Shown: one piece after another, positions 7,642 to 16,499 of the stretch
Layout of the letters: each line of letters starts with the position of its first letter
Position numbering within the stretch: the first letter of the stretch is position 1
NCBI GenBank assembly: GCA_035948855.1
Contig: DASZIT010000022.1
Span: 11,197-75,196 of the forward strand
Length of the DNA stretch: 64,000 nucleotides
Reading direction: 5' to 3'
Origin: DASZIT01 sp035948855
GTDB lineage: Bacteria > Actinomycetota > Acidimicrobiia > Acidimicrobiales > RAAP-2
Notes under the pieces: generated by a model
The model's input: the letters and a program-made list of their open reading frames with translations, nothing else
What the model was told of the DNA's origin: nothing
The model's database searches: none
Program-made: the position numbers and the translations under genes

Positions 7642-9456
7642 TTGTCGACCGCTAGTCCAAGGTTGGGTGACTACCTGCCGATCGCCGAGCACGGCCTCAT
7701 CGGGGATCTATCGAGCGTCGCGCTGATCGGGACGAACGGGACCATCGATTGGTTCTGCTGCCCGGCTTTCGATTCGCCGAGCATCTTCGGTTCGCTGCTG
7801 GACGCCAGTCACGGTGGTTTCTTTGCCATCGAGGCTGCGGTCCCCGCTCGGACAAGACAGTTCTACCTTCCCGACACCAACGTACTCATCACCCGGTTCT
7901 TTGCAGAAGACGGAGTTGGGGAGATTCAGGATTTCATGCCCGTTCGGGACCCCTCGAAGGGTGACAGGCAGCGACTGATCCGCCGCGTGCAGTGCATAAG
8001 GGGGACGATGCAGTTCCGCATGCGGGCAGCCCCCCGGTTCAATTACGGAGCTCAGCGCCACGTCGTCTCGGTGGTTCGAGATGGGGTGCTCTTCACCTCG
8101 CCCGAGTTGTCGCTCTATCTCGGTTCCACCGAGCCCTTGACGGTTGACGAACGCGACGCGATCGCCGAGTTCGTATTGAAGGAAAGTGAGGTCGCCGTCT
8201 TCTCCTTGGATGATGTCGGCTCCGCGACCGAGTTCAGGGTCTGTCAAAAGGAGGAGACGCTCGACGAACTGATGGCGACGGTGCACTTCTGGTGGGACTG
8301 GCTCTCCACCTCGCGCTACCGGGGGCGGTGGCGAGAGGTCGTACACCGGTGCGCACTGACCCTCAAGCTGTTGACGTACGCCCCCACGGGCGCGATCATC
8401 GCCGCACCCACGACCAGCCTGCCGGAACAGCTCGGCGGAGAACGGAATTGGGACTATCGCTACGTTTGGATTCGGGACGCGGCGTTCTGCGTCTACGCGC
8501 TGTTACGGCTTGGATTCCACGACGAAGCGACCGCATTCATGAACTTCCTGACCCGCTGCGCTACCCCCGACGCGACCCCAACTGGGCCCCTCCAGGTCAT
8601 GTATGGCATCGACGGCCGAACGGACCTAGCCGAGCGGGAACTGCCAGATCTCGAAGGCTACCGGGGGTCGACCCCGGTGAGGGTCGGGAACGGCGCGGCT
8701 CGTCAGCTCCAACTCGACATCTATGGCGAGCTCATGGACTCGGTCTACCTCTACGACAAATGGGCGCAACCGCTGTCCTCAGACGAATGGGAGGCTGTCC
8801 GGACGAGAACGAATTGGGTGTGCGACAACTGGGAGCAACCCGACGAGGGGATCTGGGAGACCCGCGGCGGCCGCCAGAGGTTCCTGTATTCCCGCCTGAT
8901 GTGCTGGGTGGCGATCGAACGGGCCATTCGGATGTCCGTTCACCGCGGCTTGCCCGCCAATCAGGCACATTGGTGCCGGGTGCGAGATGAGATCTACTCC
9001 CGCATCATGGAAGCGGGCTGGTCAAACGAGCGTCAAGCATTTGTTCAGCATGAAGGCAGCACCGTCCTCGATGCCGCGGTCCTGATGATGCCGCTCGCCA
9101 AGTTCATTTCCCCCACCGATCCGAAGTGGCTGTCTACCTTGGACGAGCTCAGCAAGACGTTGGTTTCGGACTCTTTGGTGTACCGCTACGACCCGGAGGC
9201 AAGTCCGGATGGGCTCCGCGGTCAGGAGGGAACCTTCACCGTGTGTTCGTTCTGGTACGTCGAGGCGTTGACCCAAGCCGGACGGCTTGATGAGGCCCGC
9301 ATCGCCTTTGAGAAAATGCTCACCTATGCCAATCACGTCGGATTGTACGCAGAACAGATCGGCCAGACCGGAGAACAACAGGGGAATTTCCCGCAGGCCC
9401 TCACTCACCTGGCGTTGATCAACGCGGCGTACAACCTCGACCGGGCGTTGGGCTGA
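7642..9456 (+). CDS. glycoside hydrolase family 15 protein (trehalase/glucoamylase-like)
   Basis: The protein has 604 residues from a TTG start with GGAGG 6 bases upstream. An N-terminal beta-sandwich domain (to about 230) begins LPIAEHGLIGDLSSVALIGTNGTIDWFC, typical of actinobacterial GH15 proteins. The (alpha/alpha)6 barrel carries ERNWDYRYVWIRDAAF, the putative acid Glu in DEGIWE and the putative base Glu in LYAEQIG near the end. No signal peptide is seen, so it is probably cytosolic. Characterised relatives include mycobacterial trehalases; glucoamylase or dextran activity cannot be excluded. Confidence 0.93.
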   Translation: MSTASPRLGDYLPIAEHGLIGDLSSVALIGTNGTIDWFCCPAFDSPSIFGSLLDASHGGFFAIEAAVPARTRQFYLPDTNVLITRFFAEDGVGEIQDFMPVRDPSKGDRQRLIRRVQCIRGTMQFRMRAAPRFNYGAQRHVVSVVRDGVLFTSPELSLYLGSTEPLTVDERDAIAEFVLKESEVAVFSLDDVGSATEFRVCQKEETLDELMATVHFWWDWLSTSRYRGRWREVVHRCALTLKLLTYAPTGAIIAAPTTSLPEQLGGERNWDYRYVWIRDAAFCVYALLRLGFHDEATAFMNFLTRCATPDATPTGPLQVMYGIDGRTDLAERELPDLEGYRGSTPVRVGNGAARQLQLDIYGELMDSVYLYDKWAQPLSSDEWEAVRTRTNWVCDNWEQPDEGIWETRGGRQRFLYSRLMCWVAIERAIRMSVHRGLPANQAHWCRVRDEIYSRIMEAGWSNERQAFVQHEGSTVLDAAVLMMPLAKFISPTDPKWLSTLDELSKTLVSDSLVYRYDPEASPDGLRGQEGTFTVCSFWYVEALTQAGRLDEARIAFEKMLTYANHVGLYAEQIGQTGEQQGNFPQALTHLALINAAYNLDRALG

Positions 9457-9469
9457 GCCCGGGGCCAGA

Positions 9470-9946
9470 TCACCGACTTCCGTCTCCATACGACCGAGCA
9501 TCACCGCCCGGGTTAGGCGGCCAGCCGATCGCATCGAAGACCGCGATCGGGTCAAGATAGTCGCGCCACCGGGTCACCTTTCGGTCGACGATCGTGAGCA
9601 CCGAGATGTACCGGTTGGCGTAAGCGGCTCCGTTGGCGACCACGTAGCCCTCGGACGCGTACTCAAGCACCACCGTGCCGGAGACTCGGTCGTGATGGAC
9701 AGCCAGGTCGAAGCAGCGGTGGAGCACGAAGGTGTCGCCATAGGGTCGGTACAGCTCCGCCACAGCTGAGCGACCCACGACGCACCGCGGGTAGCCGGGG
9801 ACCGTGATGATGTACTCGAAGACCACACCGTCGGCCAGGAGATCGAAGAAGTGGTCCCCGTCAGCGAGCCCGCCAAGGCCCTCCTCGATGATGCGGAAGA
9901 ATGGGTCGAGCGCGCCGAAGTCGTCCAGGTCGTTGACGGTCGTCAC
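9470..9946 (-). CDS. SnoaL/NTF2-like domain protein
   Basis: The protein has 158 residues. The start was taken as the GTG that overlaps the stop of the upstream NmrA-like gene (GTGA), with GGAG just before it; a GTG 21 bases earlier in frame (9967) is the alternative. The fold signature is a first helix (DPFFRIIEEGLGGLADGDHFFDLLADGVVFEYI) and a late beta-sheet (VTRWRDYLDPIAVFDAIG), typical of SnoaL-like polyketide cyclase or steroid-isomerase relatives. It is probably translationally coupled to the NmrA-like gene and acts with it on an unknown small molecule. Confidence 0.8.
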   Translation of the reverse strand: MTTVNDLDDFGALDPFFRIIEEGLGGLADGDHFFDLLADGVVFEYIITVPGYPRCVVGRSAVAELYRPYGDTFVLHRCFDLAVHHDRVSGTVVLEYASEGYVVANGAAYANRYISVLTIVDRKVTRWRDYLDPIAVFDAIGWPPNPGGDARSYGDGSR

Positions 9947-10809
9947 GTTGCTCCATCTCCGGTCCACGCCGCCACCGTGCGCCGGGCGAAGTCGCCGAAA
10001 TTCCGAGGCGGTTCGCCGGTTACTTTCTCGACGTCGCCGTTGGGTCTTGAGCCCCGACCGGACGCGACGGTCTCGGTGAGGGTCCGGAGCACCTCGCCAT
10101 AGTCGGCGGGGACCCCCGACGCGATCACCGCGGCCAGCCAGGGGACGCGGTCGATGTCAACGTGTCGGACCGGTCGGCCGGTCACACTGCCGATGATGTC
10201 GGCGGCCTGACTTACGGTCAGGATGTCCGGACCCGTCGGGGCGTACTCGGCGCCGGCATGACCTTCCGGGTCGGCGAGGGTCGCCGCCACCACCGCCGCA
10301 ATGTCCTCGGCGTCCACGAAGGCTTCCCCGCCCGTCCCGGTCGGCACGACGATGGCCCCGTCGACCGGCATCAAGAACGTCTCGCTGAAGTTCTGCATGA
10401 ACCAGGCAGGCCGCACGATCGAGTGCGTCAGCGCGGAGCGACCGATGAGGTCCAATTCGACCGCCCTGTGCGCGACCTCGGCAGGAGCGAACTCGACGCC
10501 GTAGGCGCTGAGGTAGGTGACGTGTCGCACTCCCGCGCCTTCGGCGAGATCGAGGAACGTCGACACCTCCGCTACGAAACGGGTGCGCAGTACCGGTGCG
10601 ACCAGGTAGACGCGATCCACCCCCTCGACACCCTTCCGGTATGTCTCCGGATCGTCCCAGTCAAACCGCACGTCGGACCCATGGCGGGCGCCGGTGCGGA
10701 CCGGAATACCGAGGCCGGTCAACCTGGTGGCGACGCGTGCCCCGGTCTTTCCCGTGCCGCCGAGCACAAGGGTCCTATTGCTTGCCATTGTTTTGCTTGC
10801 CTCGGTCAT
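9943..10809 (-). CDS. NmrA-like NAD(P)-binding oxidoreductase
   Basis: The protein has 288 residues. LVLGGTGKTGARVATRLTG (about 14-32) is the dinucleotide-binding motif of NmrA/atypical SDR proteins, followed by a C-terminal substrate half with RPAWFMQNFSE. An alternative start at MASNR, 7 residues in, is equally possible. It is divergent from an AraC regulator (57-base gap) and coupled to the SnoaL-like gene downstream. AraC plus NmrA pairs are common, and the regulator probably controls this operon. Confidence 0.88.
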   Translation of the reverse strand: MTEASKTMASNRTLVLGGTGKTGARVATRLTGLGIPVRTGARHGSDVRFDWDDPETYRKGVEGVDRVYLVAPVLRTRFVAEVSTFLDLAEGAGVRHVTYLSAYGVEFAPAEVAHRAVELDLIGRSALTHSIVRPAWFMQNFSETFLMPVDGAIVVPTGTGGEAFVDAEDIAAVVAATLADPEGHAGAEYAPTGPDILTVSQAADIIGSVTGRPVRHVDIDRVPWLAAVIASGVPADYGEVLRTLTETVASGRGSRPNGDVEKVTGEPPRNFGDFARRTVAAWTGDGAT

Positions 10810-10866
10810 CCGACCATCGTCCCTCGCTGGAATGAGCGTTTCAATGCGTATGTCGCTCTAATCACT

Positions 10867-11787
10867 ATGCGATACTCTCAACGAGTGGACGTGCTCCAAG
10901 AACACCTCACCCGCGCACGAGCGTCCGGCGGCGTCTTCGCTCGATCAGTCGCACGACCCCCGTGGGGGCTCTGGCTGCCTGGCACCATCCAACTCGCCGT
11001 TCACGCCGTGGTTCGCGGTCACGCCTGGGTGTGGCTCGACGACCCACGAGCGGCATGCAAGCTCCATCCCGGCGACGTCGCCCTCGTTCGGGGTGGTCTC
11101 GACCACCACGTCGCCCACTCCCCGACCGCCGTCTGCCTGACCGGAGACGATTTCCGGGCTCAGCACTCGGGCGATGAGCACGCCGGTGATCCTGAAGCGA
11201 CCGTGTTCCTCTGCGGCGCCTATCGGTTCGCCGGCGACGTGGGCAGCCAACTGGTCGAGGCGCTCCCTCCCGTGCTCCATCTGCCACATGCCGACGACGA
11301 CCCGCTTCACGACGCCATCGGCCTGCTCTCCCGCGAACTGGCGACCCCGGCACCGGGCCAGCAGACGGTGCTCGACCGGCTCCTCGACATCATCTTGGTC
11401 CACGCCCTACGTGCCTCGTTCCACCAGAGCCCCCACGCGCCGCGTTGGTATCAAGCTTCGACTGATCCGCGCCTGGATCCAGCACTGCGAGCCATCCACA
11501 CCAACGCGGCATACCCATGGACCGTTCCCGAATTTGCTGCCCTCAGCGGTCTCTCCCGGGCGGCCTTCGCCCGAGCCTTCCGGCAGGCTCTGGGACAAGC
11601 GCCGATGCAGTACCTCACCGAGTGGCGGATGACCCTCGCCCGAGACTACCTACGCTCCGGCGAACTCAGCCTCGCCCACATAGCCAGCCGCACCGGCTAT
11701 ACCTCCCCCTACGCCTTCGCCGCCGCATTCCGACGCCATCATGGTCAGCCGCCCGGCCGTTGGCGACAAGACCACGACGATCCTTAG
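10867..11787 (+). CDS. AraC family transcriptional regulator with cupin domain
   Basis: The protein has 306 residues if it starts at this ATG; a GTG six codons later is also possible. The N-terminal half (1-180) is a cupin ligand-binding domain (GTIQLAVHAVVRGHAWVWL, LHPGDVALVRGGLDHHVA). The C-terminal AraC HTH pair is at about 205-300 (WTVPEFAALSGLSRAAFARAFRQALGQAPMQYL; SLAHIASRTGYTSPYAFAAAFRRHHGQPPGRWR). It lies opposite the NmrA-like operon. An upstream in-frame extension would run antisense through the NmrA gene and is rejected. Confidence 0.92.
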   Translation: MRYSQRVDVLQEHLTRARASGGVFARSVARPPWGLWLPGTIQLAVHAVVRGHAWVWLDDPRAACKLHPGDVALVRGGLDHHVAHSPTAVCLTGDDFRAQHSGDEHAGDPEATVFLCGAYRFAGDVGSQLVEALPPVLHLPHADDDPLHDAIGLLSRELATPAPGQQTVLDRLLDIILVHALRASFHQSPHAPRWYQASTDPRLDPALRAIHTNAAYPWTVPEFAALSGLSRAAFARAFRQALGQAPMQYLTEWRMTLARDYLRSGELSLAHIASRTGYTSPYAFAAAFRRHHGQPPGRWRQDHDDP

Positions 11788-11845
11788 AACGTTCGCCAAC
11801 CCTGTTACCGGGATCGACGGTCGCGCCAGATACGACCGACTGGGA

Positions 11846-12481
11846 TCAGAACCCGAGCGGCTCATTCACCAAGATTGCGGTAATTCGGCCGGGGGCGATG
11901 GCCTGGTTGATCACGAGGACGTTATTCACTCCGCTATGAATGCCGTAGGCCAGCCGGGCCCGCCGATCCTCAAGAGGAAGGCAATACTCGTAGACCCGTC
12001 GCAGACCTGTGTTGAGATCGGGAACGATTTTCTGCGCACCGACGACGAGTACCACGTGACCCGCTCCGGATGCAATCGGACCGAGCTGGCTCCCAGTCGC
12101 GGACGCGACAATGAGTGAACCCTCCTCTGTCAGGGCGTGAACACTCCCTACGACCCAGTCGGGCGAAGCGGACAGTTGCCGCATCTCACGACCCTGCATT
12201 TCGCGGTCCATCTGGTACAGACGGGGTCGAAGCGGCTGATACTGTCTGGATCGCTCGATGTCCTCGGCGACGCCAATGATTTCGAGCGTGCGTGAGGTGT
12301 TGTTGTAGACCTCGGCTCCCACCGGGAGGGTGGAACGCACAACCTTTCTCGCCTCCTCGGCGGAGTCGACCACCGTGCAAGTGATTCCGTTGCGTTCGAG
12401 GGCGCTAGCTACAACCCCGATTTGCGCTCTTGGGGCCACTCGAGAGAACTCCGCCTCTGCCTCCTTGCTGGGACCCTCCAT
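11846..12481 (-). CDS. LUD (LutC-like) domain protein
   Basis: The protein has 211 residues from MEGPSKEAEA; GGAG lies 8 bases before this ATG. A GTG overlapping the previous gene's stop (12529) would add 16 residues. The core reads as the LutC/YkgG fold: ALERNGITCTVVDSAEEARKVV, VGAEVYNNTSRTLEIIG, EEGSLIVASATGSQLGPIASGAGHVVLVVGAQKIVPDL. LutC proteins belong to lactate-utilisation complexes, but no LutA or LutB is nearby. Its immediate upstream partner is a thioredoxin-reductase-like gene. Confidence 0.82.
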   Translation of the reverse strand: MEGPSKEAEAEFSRVAPRAQIGVVASALERNGITCTVVDSAEEARKVVRSTLPVGAEVYNNTSRTLEIIGVAEDIERSRQYQPLRPRLYQMDREMQGREMRQLSASPDWVVGSVHALTEEGSLIVASATGSQLGPIASGAGHVVLVVGAQKIVPDLNTGLRRVYEYCLPLEDRRARLAYGIHSGVNNVLVINQAIAPGRITAILVNEPLGF

Positions 12482-12521
12482 CGTGGGATCTCCGGGTAGG
12501 CCCGTGGCTGGAGTACCCACG

Positions 12522-13802
12522 TCACTCACCGCCGACTTCGGCGAGGCGCTGGTGGACGAGCGCCACCACCATCGACCCCTCGCCGATAGCCGCCGCACAG
12601 CGCTTGATCGACCCACTTCTGACATCGCCAGCCGCGAACAGTCCGGGCAGGCTCGTTTCGAGAGGTAAGGGTTGACGAGTTAGCGACCACCCGTCAAGTG
12701 CGTAGGGAGGTGAACCTAGTTCGGCCCCAGTGCGCACGTATCCGGCGCCATCGAGAGCAAGTCCCACGTTGGCCGTTCCTTGGGTGCGCGGCACCCCTCC
12801 GATGCAAATGAAAAGCGCGTCGGCGGGCAGTCGTGCAACGGCACCTCCTGACGAGACCGTGAGGGCCCGAAGACGAGTATCCGATTCGAGACTGACCACT
12901 TCCGTGTTTGTCCTAACCTCGACGTTTCCTAGTTCCCTCAACTGGCGGATCAGATACTGGGACATCGATGCCTCAAGCGAACGGCCCCGGACCAGCAGGG
13001 TCACCAGCGCGGCGTAGCGGGAGAAGCGGATAGCGGCCTGGCCAGCCGAGTTCCCTCCCCCGATAATGGCCACTTGGCACCCGTTGCAGGTGACCGCCTC
13101 GCTCGGGCCGGCGCCGTAGTACACCCCGGAACCCAGGAGCTCATCGATGCCCGGAACCTCAAGGCGGCGCCAGTCGACACCGCTTGCCGCAAGCAGGGCA
13201 CGTGAGTGCACAGCGGTACCGTCAGAGAGATGGGCCACATAGCTGGGTCCCTCCCTGGTGATGTCAGTGAGACGCCGAGCGAGAAGAACCTCGGCCCCGA
13301 ATCTCTTCGCCTGGGCATTTGCCCGCGTCGCCAATTCGCTCCCGCTGATCCCCTGTGGGAATCCGAGGTAGTTCTCGATCATCGAGGTCGTCCCAGCCTG
13401 ACCTCCAGGCGCCACGGCTTCGATGGCCACCGCGCGCAAACCCTCAGATGCGGCATACACGGCGGCGGCCAGCCCGGCAGGACCGGCCCCCACGATGGTG
13501 AGGTCGTACTCCGAAAGCGACGGAGCCGACACCATCCCCAGCCCTGCCGCCACACCTTCGAGCGTGGCCGGGGCAAGCCGTATCCCGTTGGGGAGGACAC
13601 AGACAGGTAACTGACCCTCTTCCCCCTCCCCTGGAGGGAGCAAGGCTCTTACCCGGGCAGCGTCGTCCACGTCAACCCACTCATAAGGGACTCCGTTACG
13701 GCTCAGAAAGTCACGGATGCTGTAACCAACCGAGGAGGCCCGGTGTCCGATCAGTAGAACCTGAGGAGTGACCGGCCTCGCGTCGTAGTCGATCATCGAC
13801 AT
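12522..13802 (-). CDS. thioredoxin-reductase-like FAD oxidoreductase with N-terminal glutaredoxin-like domain
   Basis: The protein has 426 residues. Residues 13-90 resemble the linker domain of the large response-regulator/thioredoxin-reductase fusions (LLIGHRASSVGYSIRDFLSRNGVPYEW), but no receiver domain precedes it. The FAD motif GAGPAG is at 105-110, APGGQAG at 131-137 and the NADPH motif GGGNSAGQ at 248-255. The normal CxxC of thioredoxin reductase, placed well before the NADPH motif, is absent. Instead CNGC (239-242) sits only six residues before it. Redox partner unknown; likely co-transcribed with the LUD gene. Confidence 0.87.
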   Translation of the reverse strand: MSMIDYDARPVTPQVLLIGHRASSVGYSIRDFLSRNGVPYEWVDVDDAARVRALLPPGEGEEGQLPVCVLPNGIRLAPATLEGVAAGLGMVSAPSLSEYDLTIVGAGPAGLAAAVYAASEGLRAVAIEAVAPGGQAGTTSMIENYLGFPQGISGSELATRANAQAKRFGAEVLLARRLTDITREGPSYVAHLSDGTAVHSRALLAASGVDWRRLEVPGIDELLGSGVYYGAGPSEAVTCNGCQVAIIGGGNSAGQAAIRFSRYAALVTLLVRGRSLEASMSQYLIRQLRELGNVEVRTNTEVVSLESDTRLRALTVSSGGAVARLPADALFICIGGVPRTQGTANVGLALDGAGYVRTGAELGSPPYALDGWSLTRQPLPLETSLPGLFAAGDVRSGSIKRCAAAIGEGSMVVALVHQRLAEVGGE

Positions 13803-14219
13803 GTCGCCTGAACCTCCTTCATGGCATCAGGCTCGCACATCCACAAATAGCGCGCGGCGTTGCCACTTCGGAGCCCCTGCTCGAAAGGGACGTGACCCTC
13901 CGCCCCTTCCGAATCGAAGACGGGATCCCGTCGGGATCGAGGTTCGGAGTTGACGTCCGAGTCACGCTCCGAAGTTCCGCCCGACGTAATACCCCAGCTC
14001 ATTCACGGCCGGTCGACGGCCAGGGGCAGGCTCGGTCCTCTGGCGGCGCCGTTCCCCTGCGGCTCGAATTTGACTGAACTCGCCCAAAACGTCGTTCAGG
14101 GCGAGGACGCTGGCATGCGACATGCGGCAACAACCCACTCGATGTATGGAATGTACGATCGGTTCCGACCTCTGGATGATGGGTGCCGCTCAGTGCGCCC
14201 CGACGTGAGGACACGACAG
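13803..14219. other. 417-base intergenic gap between divergent genes
   Basis: It separates the minus-strand thioredoxin-reductase-like gene from the plus-strand DGPF/YCII gene. No convincing gene, RNA or repeat was seen. The promoters of both transcripts must lie here. A minus-strand open frame at 13793-14002 overlaps the next gene's start and resembles nothing I know. Confidence 0.5.
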
Positions 14220-14573
14220 ATGAAATACATGATCCTGATCTACGGCAACGTCGAGAGCTGGAAGTCGATGGACGCCGACTCGTTCCGCGCACTTATGGCT
14301 GCCCACAGCGCGCTCCAAGAGGAATTGAAGGCATCGGGCGAATTCGTCGACACCAATGAGCTACCGGTCGACAACGCCAAGATCGTGCGCACGAAGGGCG
14401 GCGTGTCCGTCGTGACCGACGGTCCGTTCGTCGAGATCAAGGAGATCGTCGCCGGTTATTACATCGTCGAGTGCACTGGCATCGACCGGGCGACTCAGAT
14501 CGCTGGCAAGCTCGCGGAAGCCGAGTTCGGACTGGTCGAGGTGCGCCAGATGAGCTCGGAGCCCAAGCACTGA
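14220..14573 (+). CDS. YCII/DGPF domain protein, partner of an ECF42 sigma factor
   Basis: The protein has 117 residues from MKYMILIYGN. The signature VVTDGPFVEIKEIVAGYYIVEC contains the DGPF motif, and the ferredoxin-like YCII fold covers the whole length. The start fits the family length; a GTG five codons earlier is possible. The sigma gene begins 2 bases after its stop. DGPF proteins are the constant neighbours of ECF42 sigma factors and appear to be their regulon products; their biochemical role is not established. Confidence 0.92.
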   Translation: MKYMILIYGNVESWKSMDADSFRALMAAHSALQEELKASGEFVDTNELPVDNAKIVRTKGGVSVVTDGPFVEIKEIVAGYYIVECTGIDRATQIAGKLAEAEFGLVEVRQMSSEPKH

Positions 14574-14574
14574 G

Positions 14575-15813
14575 ATGGATGCCGACCCGGAGGTGGAGCG
14601 CGTGCTCAAGCATGCCGCTCCCCACGTGCTCGGCGCGCTTTTGCGGCGCAGCGGGGATTTCGAAGCCTGCGAGGACGCTGTGCAGGAGGCGGTGCTTGCC
14701 GGGTATGCGAGCTGGCCGTCCGACGGCATCCCGCGGGACCCGGCGGCCTGGTTGATCACGGTTGCACACCGACGGCTGATCGACCAAATTCGAAGCGAGC
14801 TCGCGCGGGTCCGACGCGAGACCCAAGATGCGGAACTCTCGTTGCGCGAGCTGGAGGCGGCAGATGCGGGGTTGAGCGCGGACGAGGACGACACGCTCAT
14901 CCTGCTGTTTATGTGCTGCCATCCGGCTCTGACGCCGATCTCGCAGGTCGCTCTGACGCTACGTGCGGTTGGCGGTCTCACGACGGCGCAGATCGCTCGC
15001 GCATTCCTGGTGAGCGAAGCGAGCATGAGCCAACGCATCACCCGCGCCAAAGACAAGATCAGGCGGTCGGACGAGCAACTCCGGATGCCATCGGAACAGG
15101 AGCGCCGCGATCGGCTCCGAGCGGTCCAGCATGTGCTCTATCTCGTGTTCAACGAGGGGTACCTGGCGAGCTCCGGCCCGCAGCTGCAGCGGGGCGACCT
15201 CGCGACCGAAGGCATCCGTCTCGCTCGCCTCCTGGCCGGGCAGGTGCCCGACGACGGAGAGACGGTAGGGCTCCTTGCCCTGATGCTGCTCCTTGACTCG
15301 CGGCGCGCCGCGCGCACGCGCGCCGATGGCGCCCTAATCGCACTGGACGAACAAGACAGGAACCTCTGGGACCGGGCTTCCATGGACGAAGGCATCGTCC
15401 TGATCACCGACAGCCTCGCGCGCCTGCAGCTGGGCCCATATCAGGTACAAGCAGCCATCTCCGCACTGCACGCAGAGGCGCCGACCGCCGCCGACACCGA
15501 CTGGGCCCAGATCGTCGCGCTCTACGAGGTACTCGAGGCCATCGCTCCAAGCCCGATGGCCTCGCTTGGGCAGGCAGTCGCCCACGCAATGCTTCACGGC
15601 CCGGAAGCGGGCCTCGCCAAGCTCGCCCTCCTGGCCGACGATGACCGCCTCATCACCAACCACCGGTTGCACGCGGTTCGGGCACACCTGTTCGAACAAC
15701 TTGGCGACAGCGAGATCGCCGGATCGGGCTATCTCACGGCAGCGGAACTCACCGACAGCGAGATGGAGAGGGTCTATCTGAGGGATCGGGCCGCGCGCCT
15801 TTCGGCGCAATAA
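14575..15813 (+). CDS. ECF42-type RNA polymerase sigma factor with long C-terminal extension
   Basis: The protein has 412 residues. Sigma region 2 covers about 5-70 (DFEACEDAVQEAVLAGYASWP, DPAAWLITVAHRRLIDQIR), and region 4 about 115-170 (ALTLRAVGGLTTAQIARAFLVSEASMSQRITRAK). The remaining 230 residues are the TPR-like helical extension that marks this group (YLVFNEGYLASSG, LLLDSRRAARTRADG, DWAQIVALYEVL). No anti-sigma gene is present; the extension is thought to regulate activity. It follows the DGPF gene with a 1-base gap, so it is translationally coupled. Confidence 0.93.
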   Translation: MDADPEVERVLKHAAPHVLGALLRRSGDFEACEDAVQEAVLAGYASWPSDGIPRDPAAWLITVAHRRLIDQIRSELARVRRETQDAELSLRELEAADAGLSADEDDTLILLFMCCHPALTPISQVALTLRAVGGLTTAQIARAFLVSEASMSQRITRAKDKIRRSDEQLRMPSEQERRDRLRAVQHVLYLVFNEGYLASSGPQLQRGDLATEGIRLARLLAGQVPDDGETVGLLALMLLLDSRRAARTRADGALIALDEQDRNLWDRASMDEGIVLITDSLARLQLGPYQVQAAISALHAEAPTAADTDWAQIVALYEVLEAIAPSPMASLGQAVAHAMLHGPEAGLAKLALLADDDRLITNHRLHAVRAHLFEQLGDSEIAGSGYLTAAELTDSEMERVYLRDRAARLSAQ

Positions 15814-16057
15814 GAGGCCTTGGCTCACGGGTATTCAGCCATCGGGCTGCTCCGCGCCCTGCCACCAAGCGAGGAGGGTGCCCGAAGGTCCCCGCAGTGG
15901 GCAGTTCGATGGCCATCGTGCGCGGATGCCGCGGAGTCGCAATCTGGACACGTAACGCTCTGTTCAATTGAAATTCGCCGCAAGTTCTCTCAGTGGTAGA
16001 GAAACGGAAAGATGCGCTCGGTAGGATCACGTCGCACCTCGGGAAAGGATTGCGACT

Positions 16058-16441
16058 ATGCCAACGACGTCAGAAGCAACTGGCCGGGCGACTACGGCCG
16101 GGGACCAAACCACCCCTGCTCTAGAGGGCGTCTATCACTCGCTGCGCACCGGCGAGGCGACAGGCGAGGAAGCCGTCGCGTCGACTATCCATGCGTTCAC
16201 CGAGCTACTGCGAGCAGCCGTACCGGTAGCAATGAGCCAGCCGGCTCGCTTCGTCGACCTGAGTTTCGAGCTCGCGCAGCAGACCATCACCTTTCAGCGG
16301 CGTTTCTTCTACGAGGTTCTGTCCGGTCTCCAGCGAGTTACGACTGAGGCCTGGTCTGATCTTGAAAGCGAACCCTCTTTTAAGAACCAAAATGGCCGCG
16401 GAGCTGAGCAGCGGGGCCGCACCGCCCGGAGCGCTGCCTAA
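16058..16441 (+). CDS. small helical hypothetical protein
   Basis: The protein has 127 residues, with AAAGGA about 9 bases before the ATG. A low-complexity Thr/Ala start is followed by one long predicted amphipathic helix (GEEAVASTIHAFTELLRAAVPVAMSQPARFVDLSFELAQQTITFQRRFFYEVLSG) and a basic tail. The layout is phasin-like, but I cannot assign a family. It is alone between the ECF42 operon and the convergent DUF3237 gene. Confidence 0.6.
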   Translation: MPTTSEATGRATTAGDQTTPALEGVYHSLRTGEATGEEAVASTIHAFTELLRAAVPVAMSQPARFVDLSFELAQQTITFQRRFFYEVLSGLQRVTTEAWSDLESEPSFKNQNGRGAEQRGRTARSAA

Positions 16442-16499
16442 TCCAGACAGCGGGGCCAACGGTGAAGAAGCCGGTCTACCCGCATCTCAAGCGATGAAT

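Noticed and set aside
10162..10866. upstream extension of the AraC/cupin regulator frame
   Set aside because: It is antisense to the NmrA-like gene, and the cupin domain begins properly after 10867.
13793..14002. 69-codon minus-strand frame upstream of the thioredoxin-reductase-like gene
   Set aside because: No recognisable family, and it overlaps the next start; the ribosome site there fits the reductase start instead.
15814..16057. gene or RNA in the 244-base gap after the ECF42 gene
   Set aside because: Only a ribosome site for the next small gene is visible; other frames are short and featureless.
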